The position numbers were made by a program, and so were the translations under genes. Of a stretch of 8,208 bases of DNA, positions 5,438-8,208 are shown piece after piece. The notes beneath the pieces are model-generated. The model was not told where the DNA came from, did not search any database, and worked only from the letters and a program-made list of their open reading frames with translations. The DNA is from Pseudomonadota bacterium (GTDB lineage Bacteria > Myxococcota > UBA9042 > PHBI01). Position 1 is the first letter of the stretch; every line of letters starts with the position of its first letter. The stretch covers positions 1-8,208 of the forward strand of contig SYAK01000340.1 in the NCBI GenBank assembly GCA_005788935.1, read 5' to 3'.

Positions 5438-6181
5438 ATGACCGGCGCCCTCGTCGACTGGTTCGACCGCTATCGCCACTTCACCCGCACGACCGCCACG
5501 GCCTCCCTGACGACCGTGCCGCTCCTGCTGCTCTACGGCGTCGGCCTGCTCGCGGCGAGCGACAGCGCGCGCTCGGCCATCGACCTCGTGACAGCCCCGC
5601 TGCTCGCGTCGGTCCCGCGTCCGACGTACGTCGGGGTGCAGCTCGCGGTGGGCGGCGTCCTCATCTTCCTCGCGGCCTTCCGGCGCGAGGCGGGCTTCGG
5701 GGCGCACGTCGCCTGGACCGTGCCAGCGCTCGTCGAGAGCGCCGCCTGGAGCCTCGTCACGGGGCGCATCGTCATCGCCGCCCTCGACGAGCTGCACGTC
5801 GTCGCCCTGCCAGCCCTTCAGGTCGGAGCCCCGGGAGGTCCGACCTGGCTCGATCTGACGGTGATGTCGGCGGGCGCCGGGCTCTACGAGGAGCTCGTCT
5901 TCCGCCTCCTGCTCATCCCGGCGCTGACCGCGCTGCTCGCCCGCGCAATCGGGCTCGAGCGCTGGGCGGCGCTTGTGGGCGCGGTCCTCGTCTCGAGCCT
6001 CGTCTTCTCATCGGCCCACCACCTCGCGGGTGAGGCGTTCGACGCGTACGTCTTCGCCTATCGCGCGGTGGCGGGCCTCTTCTTCGCGGCCCTCTTCGCG
6101 TGGCGCGGGTTCGCGATCGCCGCCTGGACCCACGCCATCTACGATCTGCAGATCCTCGCGACCCTCAGCAGCGGCCGCTGA
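5438..6181 (+). CDS. CPBP/Rce1-type glutamic intramembrane protease; candidate myxosortase
   Basis: The 247-residue polytopic membrane protein has the CPBP (CAAX protease and bacteriocin-processing) core at its C-terminal end. Motif 1 is EELVFR (151-156, the EExxxR glutamate site), motif 2 FSSAH (190-194, FxxxH) and motif 3 HAIYD (232-236, HxxxD/N). Membrane segments are visible near 25-40, 64-80, 92-107, 143-170, 178-193, 203-223 and 225-240. The N-terminal 140 residues are not a recognised domain. The family cleaves peptide bonds inside the membrane. Published work predicts that MYXO-CTERM tails are processed by Rce1-related enzymes called myxosortases. This gene overlaps tail-to-tail with a MYXO-CTERM protein and lies close to two more, so that role is attractive but inferred. 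Other CPBP roles, such as bacteriocin immunity-like functions, remain possible. The ATG at 5438 has no strong ribosome site. Confidence 0.9.
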   Translation: MTGALVDWFDRYRHFTRTTATASLTTVPLLLLYGVGLLAASDSARSAIDLVTAPLLASVPRPTYVGVQLAVGGVLIFLAAFRREAGFGAHVAWTVPALVESAAWSLVTGRIVIAALDELHVVALPALQVGAPGGPTWLDLTVMSAGAGLYEELVFRLLLIPALTALLARAIGLERWAALVGAVLVSSLVFSSAHHLAGEAFDAYVFAYRAVAGLFFAALFAWRGFAIAAWTHAIYDLQILATLSSGR

Positions 6182-7205
6182 AGCGACGACGGGCGAGCGC
6201 GAGCAGCCCCGCGCCGAGCCCAAGGAGTCCGCTCGCGGCGCCACCACCACAGCCGCCATCGTCACTCCCGCTGCTGGTCGTGTCGCTGCCGAGCAGCACG
6301 CAGGCCCCCGCGACCTGGTTCCAGTACTGGCCCGCGGGGCACTCCTGCGGCGGTACCGCCGAGGTGTCGCCACCTGGCGCCGGGTCCGCCGTCGACGAGC
6401 CAAACTCGCAGACGCCGCCGCCGCTGCAGGACTGCCCGTCCGGGCACGTGCCACAGACGCCGCCACAGCCGTCGTCGCCGCAGTTGCGGTTGTTGCACGT
6501 CGGCGTGCACGGGCCACCGCCGCCCCCGACGCAGCTGCCGTTCTCGCAGTTCTGGCCGTTCTGGCAGGTGCCACACGTTCCGCCGCAGCCGTCATCGCCG
6601 CAGGTCTTGCCCGCGCACTGGGGCGTGCAGCCCGGGTCGGTCGACTCGCACTGGCCGGTGGACTCGTTGCAGCGCTGGTTCGGGCCGCAGGCGCCGCAGG
6701 CGCTGCCTGTGTTCGTGGACTCGCACTGACCGGTGCTCTGATTGCAGGTCTGGTTCGGCCCGCAGGTGCCGCAGCTGCTGCCGGTGTTGGCGGCCTCGCA
6801 CTGGCCGGTGGACTCGTTGCAGGTCTGGTTCGGGCCGCAGGTGCCGCACGCGCTGCCGCCGCCGCCGCCGCTGCTGCCGGGACACGCGCGACCACCAGCC
6901 TCCTCCTGCGTCTCGACGCAGTCGATGAAGCCGTCGAACAGCCCGCAGTAGGGGGCCGTGGTCCCGTAGACCTGGCGGCAGTTCTTCTCGCAGAGGACCC
7001 CGCTGCTGCACCACTGGACGACCTGCGTGCCAGAACAGCAACCAGCGGGGCCCACGCCGCTCGTGGGGCAGTCCCCGGCCGCTGTCCCTCCGCCCGCGAC
7101 GCACTCGCCTTCGGCGCGGGCCTGTTCGGCCGGGAGCGTCGCGAGCAGGAGGATGGGGAGGGTGAGAGTGGAGAGGGTGTGGCGGAACACGGGGGGGAGC
7201 GACAT
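6165..7205 (-). CDS. Secreted Cys-rich repeat protein with MYXO-CTERM-type tail
   Basis: The 346-residue product begins with a signal peptide (1-31, cleavage expected after ARA). Residues 32-108 form a Cys-rich head containing VQWCSSGVLCEKNC (63-76) and YCGLFDGFIDCV (86-97), a pattern seen in many myxobacterial surface proteins. Residues 120-192 are three 25-residue repeats (CGTCGPNQTCNESTGQCE type). Residues 193-268 are two units of the CTPxC-CGDDGCGG-CGxC type. Residues 286-306 hold PQECPAGQYWNQVAGACVLLG, shared with the neighbouring protein, followed by a Thr/Ser linker. The tail GGCGGG (317-322, with C319), a Leu/Gly membrane segment and ARRR (338-341) fit a MYXO-CTERM sorting signal. The ATG at 7203-7205 has a GAGGTG ribosome site and starts the signal peptide; an upstream in-frame reading to 7286 is unlikely. 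Multiple disulphides are expected. Function is unknown; adhesion or a structural surface role is a guess. Confidence 0.9.
   Translation of the reverse strand: MSLPPVFRHTLSTLTLPILLLATLPAEQARAEGECVAGGGTAAGDCPTSGVGPAGCCSGTQVVQWCSSGVLCEKNCRQVYGTTAPYCGLFDGFIDCVETQEEAGGRACPGSSGGGGGSACGTCGPNQTCNESTGQCEAANTGSSCGTCGPNQTCNQSTGQCESTNTGSACGACGPNQRCNESTGQCESTDPGCTPQCAGKTCGDDGCGGTCGTCQNGQNCENGSCVGGGGGPCTPTCNNRNCGDDGCGGVCGTCPDGQSCSGGGVCEFGSSTADPAPGGDTSAVPPQECPAGQYWNQVAGACVLLGSDTTSSGSDDGGCGGGAASGLLGLGAGLLALARRRFSGRC
6402..6629 (-). repeat. Two CGDDGCGG-type repeat units
   Basis: Units at 6510-6629 and 6402-6509 encode the pattern CTPxC-xxxxCGDDGCGGxCGTC-xxGQxC-xxGxC, about 36-40 residues with eight Cys each. 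They are homologous to the five units in the neighbouring protein. Confidence 0.9.
6630..6848 (-). repeat. Three tandem 75-bp units coding for 25-residue Cys repeats
   Basis: The units are 6774-6848, 6699-6773 and 6630-6698, the last slightly short. The encoded consensus is CG[TA]CGPNQ[TR]CN[EQ]STGQCE followed by a [AS][TA][ND][TP]G-type linker, with four Cys per unit. The units are very similar at the DNA level, indicating recent duplication or ongoing homogenisation. Confidence 0.9.
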
Positions 7206-7208
7206 GGT

Positions 7209-7214
7209 CACCTC
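7209..7214 (-). promoter_or_regulatory. Ribosome binding site that fixes the start of the Cys-rich gene
   Basis: On the minus strand GAGGTG is followed by ACC and then the ATG at 7203-7205, with 5 bases between GAGG and the ATG. This, together with the signal peptide beginning there, favours this start over the longer reading to 7286. Confidence 0.7.
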
Positions 7215-7287
7215 GTTGGCCGGATTCGCCTCGCGGGCGGGCCAGGCACTCGCGTGCCCGCCCGTGGGCGCGGCAGCGTAGCACACG

Positions 7288-7303
7288 CGCAGGGTCGGTG
7301 CCA
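7288..7303 (-). promoter_or_regulatory. Possible sigma-54-type promoter for the Cys-rich gene
   Basis: On the minus strand TGGCAC (7298-7303) is followed after five bases by CTGCG (7288-7292). This gives a perfect -24 element and a -12 element with the invariant GC at the correct 10-base distance from the GG. Transcription would start near 7278, leaving a leader of about 70 bases. No activator site was identified, and chance matches are possible in GC-rich DNA. Confidence 0.35.
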
Positions 7304-7320
7304 GCCCGTGCGCCCGGCGG

Positions 7321-7343
7321 CGAGCACTTCACCACGGTGCTCG
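7321..7343 (-). terminator. Hairpin between the two Cys-rich genes, possible terminator
   Basis: CGAGCAC (7321-7327) and GTGCTCG (7337-7343) form a perfect 7-bp stem with a 9-base loop, about 39 bases beyond the stop of the partial Cys-rich gene. No T-run follows on either side, so an intrinsic terminator is doubtful. It may be a Rho-assisted stop or an mRNA 3'-end stabiliser. Confidence 0.25.
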
Positions 7344-7381
7344 GGTCCCGCCGCGCGTCTGACGCGTGTCGCGCGCCTGAT

Positions 7382-8208
7382 TCAGGCCGCCTGGCGCCGC
7401 CGGACGAGACCGAGCAGCGCGAGCAGTGCGGCACCGAAGCTGGTCTGGGGCGCGCCGCCGCCGCAACCCTCGGCGTCGCCGCCCGTCGTGGTCGTGGTCG
7501 TGTCGCCGAGCATCACGCACTGCCCCGCGACCGTGTTCCAGGCTTGCCCAGCCGGGCACTCCTCGGGCGGCTTCGTGCCCGGGTCGGTCGGGGGTGGACT
7601 GGCCTCGGAGACGCACTGATAGGTCGCGGTGTCGCAGGTCGTGCCAGCCCCGCAGTAGCCGCAGACGCGGCCGCAGCCGTCGTCACCGCAGCTGCGTCCC
7701 TGACAGCTGCAGGGGACGGCCTCGCACGCGCCCGCCGTGCAGCGCTCTCCTTCGGGGCAGCCGCCGCAGGAGCCTCCGCAGCCGTCGTCACCACAGGTCT
7801 TGCCCGCGCAGTCGGCCTCGCAGCTGCCCATCACGCACGTCCCGGCCTGGCAGGCCTCGCCAGCCGGACACGCTCCGCACGTCCCGCCGCATCCGTCGTT
7901 ACCGCAGTTGCGGCCATCGCAGGCCGGGGTGCATCCCCCGAGCGAGCACAGTCCGTTGCTGCAGGTGGCGGTACCGAGACAGCTGCCGCAGGAGCCTCCG
8001 CATCCGTCATCACCGCAGTCCCGCCCGGTGCAGCGCGGCGTGCAGTTGCCGCCGCCGCCGCCGCCAGATGTCACACACTGCCCCGCGGCGCCGCAGGTCT
8101 GGTTCGGGCCGCAGCTGCCGCAGGAGCCACCGCAGCCGTCATCGCCGCACTCGAGGCCGAGGCAGTCAGGGGTGCAACCCCCGCCTCCGCCGCACGCCAA
8201 AGGCGGAC
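7382..8208 (-). CDS. Cys-rich CGDDGCGG repeat protein with MYXO-CTERM-type tail, 5' end missing
   Basis: The frame is open to the right edge (it reads PPLACGGGGG before the first complete repeat), so the N-terminus and any signal peptide are outside the window. The visible part, numbered from the Leu codon at 8198-8200, has five tandem units of the CTPxC-CGDDGCGG-CGxC type at residues 9-199. A Pro/Thr linker follows, then EECPAGQAWNTVAGQCVMLG (213-232), nearly the same as in the neighbouring gene, then a Thr run. The tail is EGCGGG (244-249, with C246), a hydrophobic segment and RRRQAA, a MYXO-CTERM-type signal. The protein is therefore predicted to be exported, disulphide-rich and surface-sorted. 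Shared tail, linker and repeats show that the two genes are paralogues in tandem, 176 bases apart. A TTG at 8200 is not taken as the start because the repeat-like Gly/Cys context already begins there. Confidence 0.88.
   Translation of the reverse strand, partial: PPLACGGGGGCTPDCLGLECGDDGCGGSCGSCGPNQTCGAAGQCVTSGGGGGGNCTPRCTGRDCGDDGCGGSCGSCLGTATCSNGLCSLGGCTPACDGRNCGNDGCGGTCGACPAGEACQAGTCVMGSCEADCAGKTCGDDGCGGSCGGCPEGERCTAGACEAVPCSCQGRSCGDDGCGRVCGYCGAGTTCDTATYQCVSEASPPPTDPGTKPPEECPAGQAWNTVAGQCVMLGDTTTTTTGGDAEGCGGGAPQTSFGAALLALLGLVRRRQAA
7604..8176 (-). repeat. Five tandem CGDDGCGG-type coding repeats
   Basis: Units are 8045-8176, 7934-8044, 7823-7933, 7712-7822 and 7604-7711. The three middle units are exactly 111 bp (37 residues), each with eight Cys except the fourth, where CTPxC became CEADC. 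The fifth unit has lost the CTP start and reads CSCQGRSC. The first has a long Gly linker and carries a CGPNQTC segment like that of the 25-residue repeats next door. Confidence 0.9.

Noticed and set aside
7375..7387. Palindrome GCCTGA-T-TCAGGC covering the stop codon of the partial Cys-rich gene
   Set aside because: It has a one-base loop and no T-run, and is easily produced by chance in GC-rich coding sequence.
5973..7619. A long rightward open frame (over 500 codons) running antisense to the two Cys-rich genes
   Set aside because: It is Ala/Arg-rich low-complexity sequence without motifs, crosses the intergenic gap and is explained by the lack of stop codons opposite GC-rich repeats. The minus-strand readings have signal peptide, repeats and sorting tails.
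6402..8176. Regularly spaced repeats that might suggest a CRISPR array
   Set aside because: The periods are 75 and 111 bp, multiples of three inside open coding frames, with conserved Cys patterns and no unique spacers.
7604..8176. Dense CxxC-like motifs suggesting an iron-sulphur or metallothionein-type protein
   Set aside because: The paralogue has a signal peptide and both proteins have surface-sorting tails, so an oxidising location with disulphides is more likely than metal clusters.

Overview
The window is very GC-rich and looks like chromosomal DNA from a member of the Myxococcota (former Deltaproteobacteria). The best pointers are three proteins that end in MYXO-CTERM-type surface-sorting tails (a Gly-Cys-Gly signature, a hydrophobic stretch and an Arg cluster). 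Two of these also carry secreted Cys-rich repeats with a CGDDGCGG core, a type common in myxobacteria. The genus cannot be resolved. No insertion sequence, tRNA, rRNA or CRISPR array is visible, and no non-coding stretch exceeds about 180 bases.

Left part (1-2752). A leftward pair encodes a TVP38/TMEM64 (VTT-domain) membrane protein and, 5 bases downstream, a uracil-DNA glycosylase of the SMUG1 family cut by the window edge. Rightward from the same intergenic region runs a small lipoprotein gene. It meets tail-to-tail a leftward gene for an exported matrixin-like zinc metalloprotease with a MYXO-CTERM-type tail.

Middle part (2881-5271). A rightward, translationally coupled pair encodes a lysylphosphatidylglycerol-synthase-type transmembrane protein and a calcineurin-like metallophosphoesterase. 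It converges on a leftward rpsU gene (ribosomal protein bS21) that has an N-terminal extension. rpsU has its own recognisable promoter, an inverted-repeat leader and an intrinsic terminator.

Right part (5438-8208). A rightward CPBP/Rce1-type glutamic intramembrane protease overlaps tail-to-tail with the first of two leftward genes for secreted Cys-rich repeat proteins; the second runs off the right edge. The published prediction that MYXO-CTERM tails are processed by myxosortases, which are Rce1-related CPBP proteases, makes this grouping the most interesting part of the window: one candidate sorting protease with three candidate substrates within about 6 kb. The two repeat proteins also show how a 25-residue repeat may have arisen from half of a 37-residue repeat.
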